This document shows positions 9,463 through 19,629 of a stretch of DNA of 64,000 nt, piece after piece. The stretch is from the NCBI RefSeq assembly GCF_024642105.1, contig NZ_JAHEBT010000054.1:62001-126000 (forward strand), in the 5' to 3' direction. Origin of the DNA: Flavobacterium sp. (GTDB lineage: Bacteria > Bacteroidota > Bacteroidia > Flavobacteriales > Flavobacteriaceae). The notes below the pieces were generated by a model. That model saw only the letters and a list, made by a program, of their open reading frames with translations. It was not told the DNA's origin and made no database searches. Both the position numbers and the translations under genes were made by a program. Positions within the stretch are counted from its first letter, which is position 1; every line of letters starts with the position of its first letter.

Positions 9463-9837
9463 TTACTTTTTATTAGGCCAAATCCGGATATCATCTTTTA
9501 TGTATCCTCTGCCACTTGGTATACATTGTGGGTCATCGCAAATCATGTATGTTCCATTAAGTTGTGACATGAAATTACAATTAGGGTTATTTAAACCTGT
9601 AATTGTAATATTTCCTTTTTCGTCAGTACTCCAATATCCTTCTGTTCTGCAATTTTCTGTTTCAAGTTTACCTTGACTCACTCTCATACTACCATTTTCT
9701 TCGAAGACATAATAGTAAACTGATGGCGCTAAATCGGTACCGCCATAGTACACACCTATTGGTTTAGATCGACCTCCACAACTTATCATAATTATTGTTG
9801 ACAAGAAAAAGATGCATGTGTTGATTGTTTGTTTCAT
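9463..9837 (-). CDS. Hypothetical lipoprotein
   Basis: Signal/lipobox FFLSTIIMISCGG. Confidence 0.6.
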   Translation of the reverse strand: MKQTINTCIFFLSTIIMISCGGRSKPIGVYYGGTDLAPSVYYYVFEENGSMRVSQGKLETENCRTEGYWSTDEKGNITITGLNNPNCNFMSQLNGTYMICDDPQCIPSGRGYIKDDIRIWPNKK

Positions 9838-10105
9838 AATTTAACCAAGTTTTTAATTTTTCTTTCGGACATTTATAATTGAATTTCAATTTTTATAAAA
9901 TTCCTTAAAATCTCTTTAGGGTATAAAACAAATACACGAAACCATACTTTCGTGTTTTTCCAATCGAATTAATCAAATGAAATACAACACATTATACAAT
10001 TTAGAAGTAAAAAGGAAACTAAAGCGTTTTTAATCAATTTTCGTGTAATTAGAGACTGTAATTGTAGCTATTTATGAGTTTATAACAACTATTTCCTAAA
10101 AAAAA

Positions 10106-10140
10106 CAAAGCTTCCAGCCTTTGTAAGGCTGGAAGCTTTG
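10106..10140. terminator. Hairpin of the AAAGCTTCCAGCC family, copy 2
   Basis: CAAAGCTTCCAGCCT-ttgta-AGGCTGGAAGCTTTG (15-bp perfect stem), downstream of the DUF5686 gene. Confidence 0.8.
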
Positions 10141-10162
10141 TTAAATAATCTCTTATTATTTC

Positions 10163-12652
10163 CTAAAAATGAAATCCAAAAGCGCCCTTAATGCCAAACT
10201 TGGTAGCGTCTGGCGCATTCAAGTAATTCCCTCTCCATGAAAAATCCAAACGAAATACTTTAAATATATTACCAATACCCGCACTGTATTCCCAATACAT
10301 ATTTTCGGGAGCATTATAAGCCAATCCAGAAGCATTAATGGCTCTATTAGCATTAGAGATAGTTCCATACACTCCCCTTACCCCTATGATTTCGCGCCAG
10401 TTTAATTTTCGCATAAAAGGAATACGCGCAAAAATTCGACCGTTGAAATTATGATCCCATTTCAAAGTGGCATATTGGTCGCTTATAAATTCATAGAAAT
10501 TCAAATTACTAAAGGTATTCTCGATAGTGAAATACGTTTGGTTACCCGGAATCACACTCATTAATCCTAACGGAATAGTGCCAAAGGTTTTTCCTAATTC
10601 CATTGTGATGTTAGTGCGACCCAAAGGACCAATAATAATAGGCTGTTTGTAATACAACTGTAATTTTTCGTATTTAAAATCGCTGTTCAACACTCCTTTA
10701 AATCCATGGCTGTAATTGATAAAAAAGCGACTGTACGGATTATCAACCACATCTCTTTCTACTCCATAACCAATTGTTTTTCGATTGGGCATGAACTCAA
10801 TTTGAATATTCGCTTCCGATTGTTTTACTTCACTTTGAGTAGAAGTTCTAGATGCATCTGTGTAATAGTCCAAACTAAAGGTAGGCGATGCTGATGCTAA
10901 AGTACGATGTGAGATTCCCAATTGAAAAATTAAGTTTTTTACAGGTTCAATTTCGACAGATAGATTCGACAAATTAATATTGGTCAATTTACCATTACTC
11001 CCTGTAGTGAATAAAGCTGAAGAAGCAAAACTTCGTCCCATCACGTCATTAGTTGTAGTCAAGCTCGCACCAATTTGCTCAATATCGCGTCTATTGCCTC
11101 CCGAGATAATGATTCGGTTTTTTTTATCCACCATCCATTTTCCTGAAAGTCCGTATTTGAATTGTTGATCGTTGAATCCATAAGCAGTAAAAGCTTGAAT
11201 TCGCCAAGGATCATTAGGCCCAAAATAGGTTCTTCCACCAACACGTAAACGAACCCCTTCTACTTCGTTGAAACCAAAGGAAGAAAATATCGGTCCGTAA
11301 TCAAAATTCTTAAACTCAACATATCCGCTTCCTAAAATAGAAACCAGATTGTACATCTGTTTGAATTTTTTGACGGTTTGAAGCGTATCTAGCATTTTAT
11401 AAACACCAGCCTCATCTTTGTTTAATTTTTCAAAACGGTTTTCTTGCCAATACTCGTCCGACTTTTGATAAACTTCATTGTCAATAAAATTGACTTCTTC
11501 TTTATAAAAAGCTAATGGTTTTACTTGATTAAATTGATGATTTCGATACAGCGTTGTGCGTTTACCATAAATTCCTTTAGAATCTTCTTTTTTATTTAAG
11601 GCAAAGTCAGACATCATATAATCTCGAGTCAACAAGAAAACAGAATCGTTCATCACTTCAAATTCTTGCTCAATATAGATGTCTTTAATCCAATTAATGT
11701 TAGCGCTTTTAGTTACCGCCATATTGATTTTCTTAATCGCAAATGTGGTGTCATTTACCCAAAAATCACCTTTAAATGTCAGCTCGTTTTTTCGTCTTGG
11801 ATAAAACAAAATGTTGTAGCATTTTTTGTTATCAATATAAGCGCTGTCTCTTAATACGTAATTATACACATCAATTCCTGTTCTAGACAAAGGACTCGTA
11901 AAACTCTTGTCAAAAAAGGTTAGATGATTATTATAAATAGAATAATCACTGTACAAATCCTTTAAAAACGATAAAATTTGTTGGTTGCCTTCAAAACCAG
12001 ACGTTTTATTGGCTTTTAGTTTTTCTTTCACCTTTTTTTGACTATTGTCACCGTACACATCAGATAAAGATTCGTTAATAAATATAGGTAAATAGGTTTT
12101 TCCAGTCACTTTAGACGTGTCCACATGGTTGAAAACAAATTCCATTCCTTTAAACACTTTATTCTTCATAAAAGCGCTATCAATGGTATTCATATCAAAT
12201 TCTACCTTTTCATATTTTTCCATTTGGTATTGGTCAAACTGATACAAGCCGTTTTTACGTTTGCGTTCCCATATTTTTCTAAGGATGTCTAACGCTGGAT
12301 TATTCTTTTTTGAAGTTTTTCCGGTAAAAACCACTACCTCATTTAACGATTCGATTTCATTCAGCTTTACCTTGAAATTATACACAACGGCATCTTCTAG
12401 GTAGATTTCTCTTTCGGAAAATCCTGTAGCAGCAACTATTAAAATAGTCTGTTTTTGAGGAGATTCAATATAGAAACGGCCGTCTTCATTAGAAACTACT
12501 CCTGTGGTAGAGCCTTTAAAAACAACATTAGCAAATGGAATGGGTTGATTGGATTTATCCAAAACGATACCACTTACTTTGGTTTGTGCCCAAAAAAGCT
12601 GAGATACAATCAGAAAAACAAATACACTAAATTTGGGAAATTTTGATTTCAT
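10163..12652 (-). CDS. DUF5686 / carboxypeptidase-like regulatory domain outer-membrane protein
   Basis: Signal peptide, KVSGIVLDKSNQPIPFANVVFKGSTTGVVSNEDGRF, long beta-rich C-terminus ending in F. Confidence 0.85.
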   Translation of the reverse strand: MKSKFPKFSVFVFLIVSQLFWAQTKVSGIVLDKSNQPIPFANVVFKGSTTGVVSNEDGRFYIESPQKQTILIVAATGFSEREIYLEDAVVYNFKVKLNEIESLNEVVVFTGKTSKKNNPALDILRKIWERKRKNGLYQFDQYQMEKYEKVEFDMNTIDSAFMKNKVFKGMEFVFNHVDTSKVTGKTYLPIFINESLSDVYGDNSQKKVKEKLKANKTSGFEGNQQILSFLKDLYSDYSIYNNHLTFFDKSFTSPLSRTGIDVYNYVLRDSAYIDNKKCYNILFYPRRKNELTFKGDFWVNDTTFAIKKINMAVTKSANINWIKDIYIEQEFEVMNDSVFLLTRDYMMSDFALNKKEDSKGIYGKRTTLYRNHQFNQVKPLAFYKEEVNFIDNEVYQKSDEYWQENRFEKLNKDEAGVYKMLDTLQTVKKFKQMYNLVSILGSGYVEFKNFDYGPIFSSFGFNEVEGVRLRVGGRTYFGPNDPWRIQAFTAYGFNDQQFKYGLSGKWMVDKKNRIIISGGNRRDIEQIGASLTTTNDVMGRSFASSALFTTGSNGKLTNINLSNLSVEIEPVKNLIFQLGISHRTLASASPTFSLDYYTDASRTSTQSEVKQSEANIQIEFMPNRKTIGYGVERDVVDNPYSRFFINYSHGFKGVLNSDFKYEKLQLYYKQPIIIGPLGRTNITMELGKTFGTIPLGLMSVIPGNQTYFTIENTFSNLNFYEFISDQYATLKWDHNFNGRIFARIPFMRKLNWREIIGVRGVYGTISNANRAINASGLAYNAPENMYWEYSAGIGNIFKVFRLDFSWRGNYLNAPDATKFGIKGAFGFHF

Positions 12653-12745
12653 AAGCTAAAAAAAATCTTCATCAAATGACAACATCTGATGAAGACTCAA
12701 AGGTAAACATTATATCAATTGTCTATTGACAATTAACATTTTGAA

Positions 12746-13723
12746 TTATTTATTCAATACTTTTTTAACGGCTTTAATTACGTCTTCTGAATTAGGCAAC
12801 CATTCTTTCAATAGTACTGGAGAATATGGCGCTGGGGTATCAGCAGTTGTAATACGTTGGACAGGTGCGTCCAAATAATCGAAAGCACGTTCTTGAACAA
12901 TATAAGCAATCTCTGAAGACACACTTGAAAATGGCCAAGCCTCTTCTAAAACTACTAATCGGTTGGTTTTTTTAACCGAAGTTAAAATCGCATCGTGATC
13001 CATTGGTCGAACTGTTCTCAAATCGATAATTTCACAAGAAATACCTTCTTTAGCTAATTCATCAGCAGCAATAAAAGCCTCTTTGATAATTTTCCCAAAA
13101 GAAACAATCGTTACATCAGTTCCTTCACGTTTGATATCAGCTACACCAATTGGAATAGTATATTCTCCATCTGGCACTTCTCCTTTGTCACCATACATTT
13201 GCTCTGACTCCATAAAAATAACTGGATCGTCATCACGAATCGCTGATTTTAATAATCCTTTAGCGTCATAAGGAGTAGATGGAACTACTACTTTAAGACC
13301 TGGAGTATTCGCAAACCAGTTTTCTAAAGCTTGTGAGTGTGTAGCTCCCAATTGTCCTGCAGAAGCAGTTGGCCCTCTAAAAACAATTGGCACATTGAAT
13401 TGTCCTCCTGTCATTTGACGCATTTTGGCAGCGTTATTTATAATTTGATCAATTCCCACTAAACAGAAATTGAAAGTCATGTATTCTACAATTGGACGAT
13501 TTCCATTCATTGCTGAACCTACTGCAATACCAGTAAACCCAAGCTCTGCAATTGGCGTGTCAATTACTCTTTTCTCACCAAACTCGGCAAGCATTCCTTT
13601 AGAAGCTTTATAAGCACCATTATATTCAGCAACCTCTTCACCCATTAAGTAAATGGATTCATCGCGACGCATTTCTTCACTCATCGCTTCGCAAATGGCC
13701 TCTCTAAATTGTATCGTTCTCAT
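12746..13723 (-). CDS. pdhB: Pyruvate dehydrogenase E1 component, beta subunit
   Basis: FREAICEAMSEEMRRDESIYLMGEEVAEYNGAYKASKGM; GATHSQALENWFANTPGLKVV. Confidence 0.93.
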   Translation of the reverse strand: MRTIQFREAICEAMSEEMRRDESIYLMGEEVAEYNGAYKASKGMLAEFGEKRVIDTPIAELGFTGIAVGSAMNGNRPIVEYMTFNFCLVGIDQIINNAAKMRQMTGGQFNVPIVFRGPTASAGQLGATHSQALENWFANTPGLKVVVPSTPYDAKGLLKSAIRDDDPVIFMESEQMYGDKGEVPDGEYTIPIGVADIKREGTDVTIVSFGKIIKEAFIAADELAKEGISCEIIDLRTVRPMDHDAILTSVKKTNRLVVLEEAWPFSSVSSEIAYIVQERAFDYLDAPVQRITTADTPAPYSPVLLKEWLPNSEDVIKAVKKVLNK

Positions 13724-13807
13724 AGTTGTATGTTGTATGTGTATTTTTCGAAACGCAAAAATAAATATTTTATATTACTTAAAAGCATAAAATCTGCTAA
13801 AATAATT

Positions 13808-13885
13808 AGGAGCTTTCTCCGGCTATTCGCTATATCTTCCTCTGGCTGAAGACGCCACAGGAAGGATGCCGCTACTATCCGGGCT
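13808..13885 (-). ncRNA. Structured intergenic element (flavobacterial repeat / candidate ncRNA)
   Basis: Minus strand AGCCCGGATAGTAGCGGCATCCTTCCTGTGGC-gtcttca-GCCAGAGGAAGATATAGCGAATAGCCGGAGAAAGCTCCT; 10/11-bp stem. Confidence 0.55.
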
Positions 13886-13990
13886 AAAAAATCACAAATT
13901 CATTAAAAAATATTATGCACGCATAGTAAATATTCCGATTTATTATTTTAAATTTGTGGAGCATTTAAGAAATCAGTAAATAATACCCCT

Positions 13991-14737
13991 ATGAAAATAT
14001 TAGTTTGCATCAGCCATGTGCCTGATACTACTTCAAAAATCAACTTCGTTAATGGCGATTCTGAATTTGACACTAACGGAGTGCAATATGTAATCAATCC
14101 TAATGACGAGTTTGGTTTAACACGTGCCATTTGGTTTCAAGAACAACAAGGAGCTACCGTAACTGTTATTAATGTTGGCGGTCCAGAAACGGAACCAACA
14201 CTTCGAAAAGCATTAGCTATTGGAGCTAACGAAGCCATCCGTATCAATGCTAATCCAACTGATGGATTTTTTGTAGCACAACAATTGGCCGAAGTAATTA
14301 AAACCGGAGGATATGATGTCGTTATTGCAGGAAAAGAATCTTTGGATTACAACGGCGGAATGGTACCAGGAATGATGGCGGGTATTTTAGGATACAATTT
14401 TGTAAATTCTTGTGTAGGCTTAACTATTGATGGTACTAATGCAACTGCTAGTCGTGAAATTGATGGTGGAAAAGAGATTGTAAGCACTACTCTTCCAGTA
14501 ATCATTGGCAGTCAAAAAGGATTGGTAGAAGAAAAAGACCTTCGCATTCCTAACATGAGAGGAATCATGACGGCACGTACCAAAGTATTAACTATTCTAG
14601 AACCTGTTGCAGCTAACGTGAATACAAAATCGGTACAATTTGAAAAACCAGCACCAAAATCAGCAGTACAACTAGTTTCAGCCGACAACTTAGACGAGTT
14701 AATCAATTTATTGCACAACGAAGCAAAAGTAATTTAG
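13991..14737 (+). CDS. etfB: Electron transfer flavoprotein beta subunit
   Basis: MKILVCISHVPDTTSKI; GGYDVVIAGKESLDYNGG. Confidence 0.93.
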   Translation: MKILVCISHVPDTTSKINFVNGDSEFDTNGVQYVINPNDEFGLTRAIWFQEQQGATVTVINVGGPETEPTLRKALAIGANEAIRINANPTDGFFVAQQLAEVIKTGGYDVVIAGKESLDYNGGMVPGMMAGILGYNFVNSCVGLTIDGTNATASREIDGGKEIVSTTLPVIIGSQKGLVEEKDLRIPNMRGIMTARTKVLTILEPVAANVNTKSVQFEKPAPKSAVQLVSADNLDELINLLHNEAKVI

Positions 14738-14807
14738 TAATCAGTTAGTAGTGTTCCGGTATTTACCAAACGCTTCAACTTTTTAACCAATTTAAACCCT
14801 TAAAACC

Positions 14808-15773
14808 ATGTCTTTATTAATATACGCAGAATCAGCCGAAGGAAAATTCAAAAAAGTAGCTTTTGAATTGGCTTCTTATGCCAAAAAAGTAGCCGAAAGT
14901 TTAGGAACAACAGTAACCGCTGTCACAATTAATGCGGGGGATGTTTCTGAATTAGCAAAATACGGAGTAGATAAAGTATTAAAAGTTAAAAACGATGCCC
15001 TAACTGGATTTACAGCCAAAGCATACGCTGATGTAATCAAACAAGCAGCACAAAAAGAAGGTGCCAAAGTAGTGGTTCTTTCTTCTACAACAGATAGTAT
15101 TTATTTATCTTCTTTAGTAGCAGTAGGTTTAGATGCAGGATTTGCTTCAAACGTAGTAGGACTTCCAGTAAGCACCAATCCTTTCCAAGTGAAACGAACT
15201 GCTTTTTCCAACAAAGCCTTTACTATTACCGAAATCACAACAGATGTAAAAGTACTTGGCTTAGCCAAAAACTCGTACGGAATTATTGAAAACAACGTTT
15301 CATTAACCGAAGAAGATTTCAACCCAACTATGGATGCAGCCGATTTTAACGTAAAAGTAACTGCTGTAGAAAAAAGTTCTGGAAAAGTTTCTATTGCTGA
15401 TGCCGATATTGTAGTGTCTGGTGGGCGTGGATTAAAAGGCCCTGAAAATTGGGGAATGATTGAAGAATTAGCTAGCGTTCTTGGAGCAGCAACAGCCTGT
15501 TCAAAACCAGTTTCTGATTTGGGTTGGAGACCTCACGGAGAACACGTTGGTCAAACAGGAAAACCAGTAGCTACTAATTTATACATCGCTATCGGAATTT
15601 CAGGAGCTATTCAGCATATTGCAGGAATTAACTCCTCTAAAGTAAAAGTGGTAATTAATAACGACCCAGAAGCACCTTTTTTCAAAGTTGCCGACTATGG
15701 TGTTGTAGGTGATGCTTTCGAAATTGTACCTCAATTAATTGAAAAACTAAAAGCATTCAAAGCACAGCATTAA
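14808..15773 (+). CDS. etfA: Electron transfer flavoprotein alpha subunit
   Basis: VSGGRGLKGPENWGMIEELA; HVGQTGKPVATNLYIAIGISGAIQH. Confidence 0.95.
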   Translation: MSLLIYAESAEGKFKKVAFELASYAKKVAESLGTTVTAVTINAGDVSELAKYGVDKVLKVKNDALTGFTAKAYADVIKQAAQKEGAKVVVLSSTTDSIYLSSLVAVGLDAGFASNVVGLPVSTNPFQVKRTAFSNKAFTITEITTDVKVLGLAKNSYGIIENNVSLTEEDFNPTMDAADFNVKVTAVEKSSGKVSIADADIVVSGGRGLKGPENWGMIEELASVLGAATACSKPVSDLGWRPHGEHVGQTGKPVATNLYIAIGISGAIQHIAGINSSKVKVVINNDPEAPFFKVADYGVVGDAFEIVPQLIEKLKAFKAQH

Positions 15774-15799
15774 TTGGAATATAAATTTCAAAAAAAGGG

Positions 15800-15848
15800 C
15801 TCCCTAAAAACAATGATATTTGTATCTTTGCTTTTAGGGAGTTTTTTT
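15800..15848 (+). terminator. Terminator-like inverted repeat whose loop contains a promoter -7-like box
   Basis: CTCCCTAAAA (15800-15809) / TTTTAGGGAG (15832-15841) then T7; TATCTTTG at 15823-15830. Confidence 0.65.
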
Positions 15849-15878
15849 AAGTTATCCCAAAATTTTCATTTGTAACAC

Positions 15879-16508
15879 ATGAGTTTAGTAAAATTATCTA
15901 TAAAAGGAATTTCGTATAGCCAAACACAAAATGGGGCTTATGCTTTGATTTTGAACGAAGTAGACGGCGATAAAAAATTACCTATTGTAATTGGCGCCTT
16001 TGAAGCACAATCTATTGCTATTGCCTTAGAGAAAGAAATCAAACCGCCACGCCCTTTGACTCATGACTTATTCAAGAATTTTGCCGACCGCTTTGATATT
16101 GTTGTCAAACAAGTCATTATTCATAAATTAGTCGATGGCGTATTTTACTCTAGCATCATTTGCGAAAGAGATAAAATCGAAGAAATTATAGATGCGCGTA
16201 CTTCAGATGCTATTGCTTTAGCACTTCGTTTCAACTCACCTATCTTTACTTATAAAAATATTTTAGACAAAGCGGGTATTTATTTAAACACCAATCCTAC
16301 GGATGCCAATAAAGATTCCGAAGATATTGACGACATTCTTTCTAATCCAGAAACCTTTGGTCACGAGGTAGAGAGCAATCAATCTGGAACAACCTATGCT
16401 ACCAATAGTATTCAAGAATTAAATGATTTATTAGCAGAGGCTGTAGAAAATGAAGATTACGAAAAAGCTGCCAAAATTAGAGACGAAATTTCGAAAAGAG
16501 AATGTTAA
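15879..16508 (+). CDS. Bifunctional nuclease (DUF151) family protein with C-terminal UVR motif
   Basis: LPIVIGAFEAQSIAIALEKEIKPPRPLTHDL; C-terminal LNDLLAEAVENEDYEKAAKIRDEIS. Confidence 0.88.
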   Translation: MSLVKLSIKGISYSQTQNGAYALILNEVDGDKKLPIVIGAFEAQSIAIALEKEIKPPRPLTHDLFKNFADRFDIVVKQVIIHKLVDGVFYSSIICERDKIEEIIDARTSDAIALALRFNSPIFTYKNILDKAGIYLNTNPTDANKDSEDIDDILSNPETFGHEVESNQSGTTYATNSIQELNDLLAEAVENEDYEKAAKIRDEISKREC

Positions 16509-16548
16509 TTTGCCACGATAAAATTCAATTAACCGAATAACTCCCCAC

Positions 16549-17373
16549 ATGAAACAATATTTAGATTTAGTGCAACACGTTATGGAAAGTGGCTGCCAAA
16601 AAGGAGACCGAACTGGAACTGGAACAAAAAGTGTTTTTGGTTACCAAATGCGTTTTGATTTGAACGAAGGTTTTCCAATGGTGACCACCAAAAAACTGCA
16701 TCTAAAATCGATTATCTATGAATTGCTTTGGTTCCTAAAAGGAGACACCAACATTAAATACCTACAAGAGAATGGTGTTAAAATTTGGGATGAATGGGCT
16801 GATGCCAATGGCAATTTAGGCCCAGTTTATGGACACCAATGGCGCAATTGGAATAGCGAAGAAATTGATCAAATTTCAGACTTAATCAAAGAATTAAAAT
16901 CGAATCCTAACAGCCGAAGAATGCTAGTTTCTGCTTGGAATCCTTCGGTTCTTCCAGACACCACAAAATCATTTGAAGAAAATGTGGCTAACAACAAAGC
17001 AGCATTACCCCCTTGTCATGCTTTCTTTCAGTTTTATGTTGCTGACGGTAAATTATCGTGCCAATTGTACCAACGTTCCGCTGATATTTTCTTGGGAGTA
17101 CCATTCAATATCGCATCTTACGCCTTATTGACTATGATGATCGCTCAAGTCTGTAATTTAGGCGTTGGCGAGTTCATTCACACTTTTGGAGACGCACACA
17201 TTTACAACAACCATTTTGAACAATTGGAGTTGCAATTATCTCGCGAAACCAAACCATTACCTAAGATGATTTTAAATCCCGCAATCAAAGATATTTTTGA
17301 TTTCGACTTTGATGATTTTACCTTAGAAGGATATGACCCTCACCCTCTTATCAGAGGAAGTGTTGCAGTATAA
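16549..17373 (+). CDS. thyA: Thymidylate synthase
   Basis: [62 protein letters not shown]. Confidence 0.97.
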   Translation: MKQYLDLVQHVMESGCQKGDRTGTGTKSVFGYQMRFDLNEGFPMVTTKKLHLKSIIYELLWFLKGDTNIKYLQENGVKIWDEWADANGNLGPVYGHQWRNWNSEEIDQISDLIKELKSNPNSRRMLVSAWNPSVLPDTTKSFEENVANNKAALPPCHAFFQFYVADGKLSCQLYQRSADIFLGVPFNIASYALLTMMIAQVCNLGVGEFIHTFGDAHIYNNHFEQLELQLSRETKPLPKMILNPAIKDIFDFDFDDFTLEGYDPHPLIRGSVAV

Positions 17374-17379
17374 AAACAA

Positions 17380-17405
17380 AAAATCCGCTTTAAAGCGGAT
17401 TTTTA
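17380..17405. terminator. Bidirectional terminator
   Basis: AAAAATCCGCTTTAAAGCGGATTTTT. Confidence 0.85.
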
Positions 17406-17406
17406 A

Positions 17407-17703
17407 TTATATAGATAAAACACTATTTTCTGCTCCTGCATAATCATTCCAACGGAAAGAATCGGCTTCTGGTTCATTTACAAATTGACCATCAACTACA
17501 TACTTAAATTCGTAAGATGCCTCTTTATTTAAATCAAAAACACCTTTAAAAGTTCCGTTTTTTAATTTATTCAAAGTACCTACTTCTTGATCCCAATTGT
17601 TAAAATCTCCAACAACTGAAGCTGTTTTTGCTTCTTTTGCTTCTATTGAAAAAGTAACCTTACAAACTGGTTTTGTTTTTACAAATTGTTTTTTGATTGA
17701 CAT
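17407..17703 (-). CDS. Isoamylase early-set / glycogen-binding-like domain protein
   Basis: VCKVTFSIEAKEAKTASVVGDFNNWDQEVGTLNKLKNGTFKGVFDLNKEASYEFKYVVDG; start at MSIKKQF. Confidence 0.8.
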   Translation of the reverse strand: MSIKKQFVKTKPVCKVTFSIEAKEAKTASVVGDFNNWDQEVGTLNKLKNGTFKGVFDLNKEASYEFKYVVDGQFVNEPEADSFRWNDYAGAENSVLSI

Positions 17704-17997
17704 AACTATTTCATTTTTAGAATTATGAGGCAAAGTAACTACAATTCTACGACGCAAAAAAACGGAAGTGAATTTTTAGGATTATGACAAAAACAGACGG
17801 AATTTTCAATCGGATTCTTATTTTAGAGGTTTTATTTCATTATTTCTAAAATAAGAAAACCTTTTCGTACTAAATAATTAATAATCAGCAAAATGAGTTT
17901 TCAAAAATAAATTTTACCTTTATCAACTGAAAAACGTCGTTAAAACTAGATTTCTTAATCGTTAATACGTTCTCTATCCAAAACTAATACCATAATT

Positions 17998-18480
17998 ATG
18001 ATTGTAATGATTGCGGCTGTTGCCGAAAATAACGCTTTAGGAAAAGACAACGAATTAGTTTGGCACCTGCCTAACGATTTCAAAAGGTTTAAAGAATTAA
18101 CCTCAGGCCACTACATTATTATGGGAAGAAAAACGTTTGAAAGTTTTCCAAAACCGTTGCCTAATAGAACCCATGTAGTTATTACAAGACAGCAAAATTA
18201 TCAGCCCGACGGTTGTATTGTAGTCAATAGCATTGAAAACGCTATTAAAGCCTGTCCTGAAAATGAAACCATTTATATTATTGGCGGAGGAGAAATTTAC
18301 AATCAGGCACTTGCCTTTTCAGATACAATTGAGATTACTAAAGTACATGGGGAATTTGAAGCCGATGCATTTTTTCCAGAAATAAAAGCGGAAGAATGGG
18401 AATTAGTGCAATCGGATTTTAATACTAAAGACGAAAGACATCTTTATGATTACACCTATCAGACTTTTGTAAAGAAGTAA
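17998..18480 (+). CDS. folA: Dihydrofolate reductase
   Basis: MIVMIAAVAENNALGKDNELVWHLPNDFKRFKELT; IIMGRKTFES. Confidence 0.95.
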   Translation: MIVMIAAVAENNALGKDNELVWHLPNDFKRFKELTSGHYIIMGRKTFESFPKPLPNRTHVVITRQQNYQPDGCIVVNSIENAIKACPENETIYIIGGGEIYNQALAFSDTIEITKVHGEFEADAFFPEIKAEEWELVQSDFNTKDERHLYDYTYQTFVKK

Positions 18481-18896
18481 ACCTATTTTTTCAATGTCAT
18501 TGGGAGAATGAAATGTCTTTTTGCCCTTTGTGTTTTTTCACTACCAAATACCACGATGGTAGCAAAAACGAATAAATTTAAAGTTTCCAAAAACAAATTA
18601 ATTCTTAAGAACGTGTTTTGCGCTAGACTAGTATCATCACTTAAAGAGATACTAAAAAGGCATTAAGATCAATTTAAATCAGCCACACAAACGCCAATTA
18701 TTTGATTTTCAATCATTAACTCCCAATACAACATTGAAAAAAAATATTTTTCTCTAATCGTAAAATTGAGCATTAAATTACGGCACTACAATACCCACTT
18801 TTAGTGATTTTTTTATTTTTTATACCATAAAAGAGATTAACTGAAACACAATTATTTAGTTGATAGAGTTTCGTTATATTTGCACAAACAAAAAAA

Positions 18897-19628
18897 ATGG
18901 CTGAAAAAATTACTCCTTACAAAGATTCTTCTTTGAGCAAAAAAGAACAAGTTGCTCAAATGTTCGATACTATTTCAGGAAATTACGACAATCTAAACCG
19001 AGTAATCTCATTTGGTATTGACGTAAAATGGCGAAAAAAAGTACTTAAAATGGTGGCGCAATCCAATCCAAGAACAATTTTAGACATTGCAACAGGAACC
19101 GGAGATTTGGCTATTTTAATGTCTCAAACCAAAGCGGATAAAATTATTGGTTTGGATATATCTGCTGGAATGTTGGAAGTTGGGGTACAAAAAATTGCAA
19201 CGAGAAACTTATCCAATACCATCGAAATGGTTTTAGGAGACTCTGAAAACATTCCTTTTGAAGACAACTATTTTGATGCTATTACAGTGGCTTTTGGAGT
19301 TCGTAATTTTGAAAATTTAGAAAAAGGATTGGCTGAAATTTTACGTGTTTTAAAACCTAACGGAACTTTTATCATCTTAGAAACTTCTGTTCCCGAAAAA
19401 ACGCCTTACAAACAAGGCTATCAATTTTACAGCAATAACATTTTACCATTAATAGGAAAACTGTTTTCAAAAGACGATGTAGCTTATGGTTATTTATCTG
19501 AATCTGCAGCTGCTTTTCCGTATGGAGAAAAGTTAAACAATATTTTAAGAAAAATTGGGTTTATAGATGTTGTGGCTTTACCTCAAACATTTGGAGTGGC
19601 TACAATCTATTCAGCCTCTAAAAAATAA
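18897..19628 (+). CDS. ubiE: Demethylmenaquinone methyltransferase
   Basis: [64 protein letters not shown]. Confidence 0.95.
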   Translation: MAEKITPYKDSSLSKKEQVAQMFDTISGNYDNLNRVISFGIDVKWRKKVLKMVAQSNPRTILDIATGTGDLAILMSQTKADKIIGLDISAGMLEVGVQKIATRNLSNTIEMVLGDSENIPFEDNYFDAITVAFGVRNFENLEKGLAEILRVLKPNGTFIILETSVPEKTPYKQGYQFYSNNILPLIGKLFSKDDVAYGYLSESAAAFPYGEKLNNILRKIGFIDVVALPQTFGVATIYSASKK

Positions 19629-19629
19629 T

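Noticed and set aside
9977-10033. 18-codon ORF (MKYNTLYNLEVKRKLKRF)
   Set aside because: Too short to separate from chance and no supporting motif.
18481-18896. Hidden gene in the ~416-bp gap between folA and ubiE
   Set aside because: No convincing ORF, strong hairpin or repeat; only a TATATTTG box at 18875-18882 close to ubiE was recognised.
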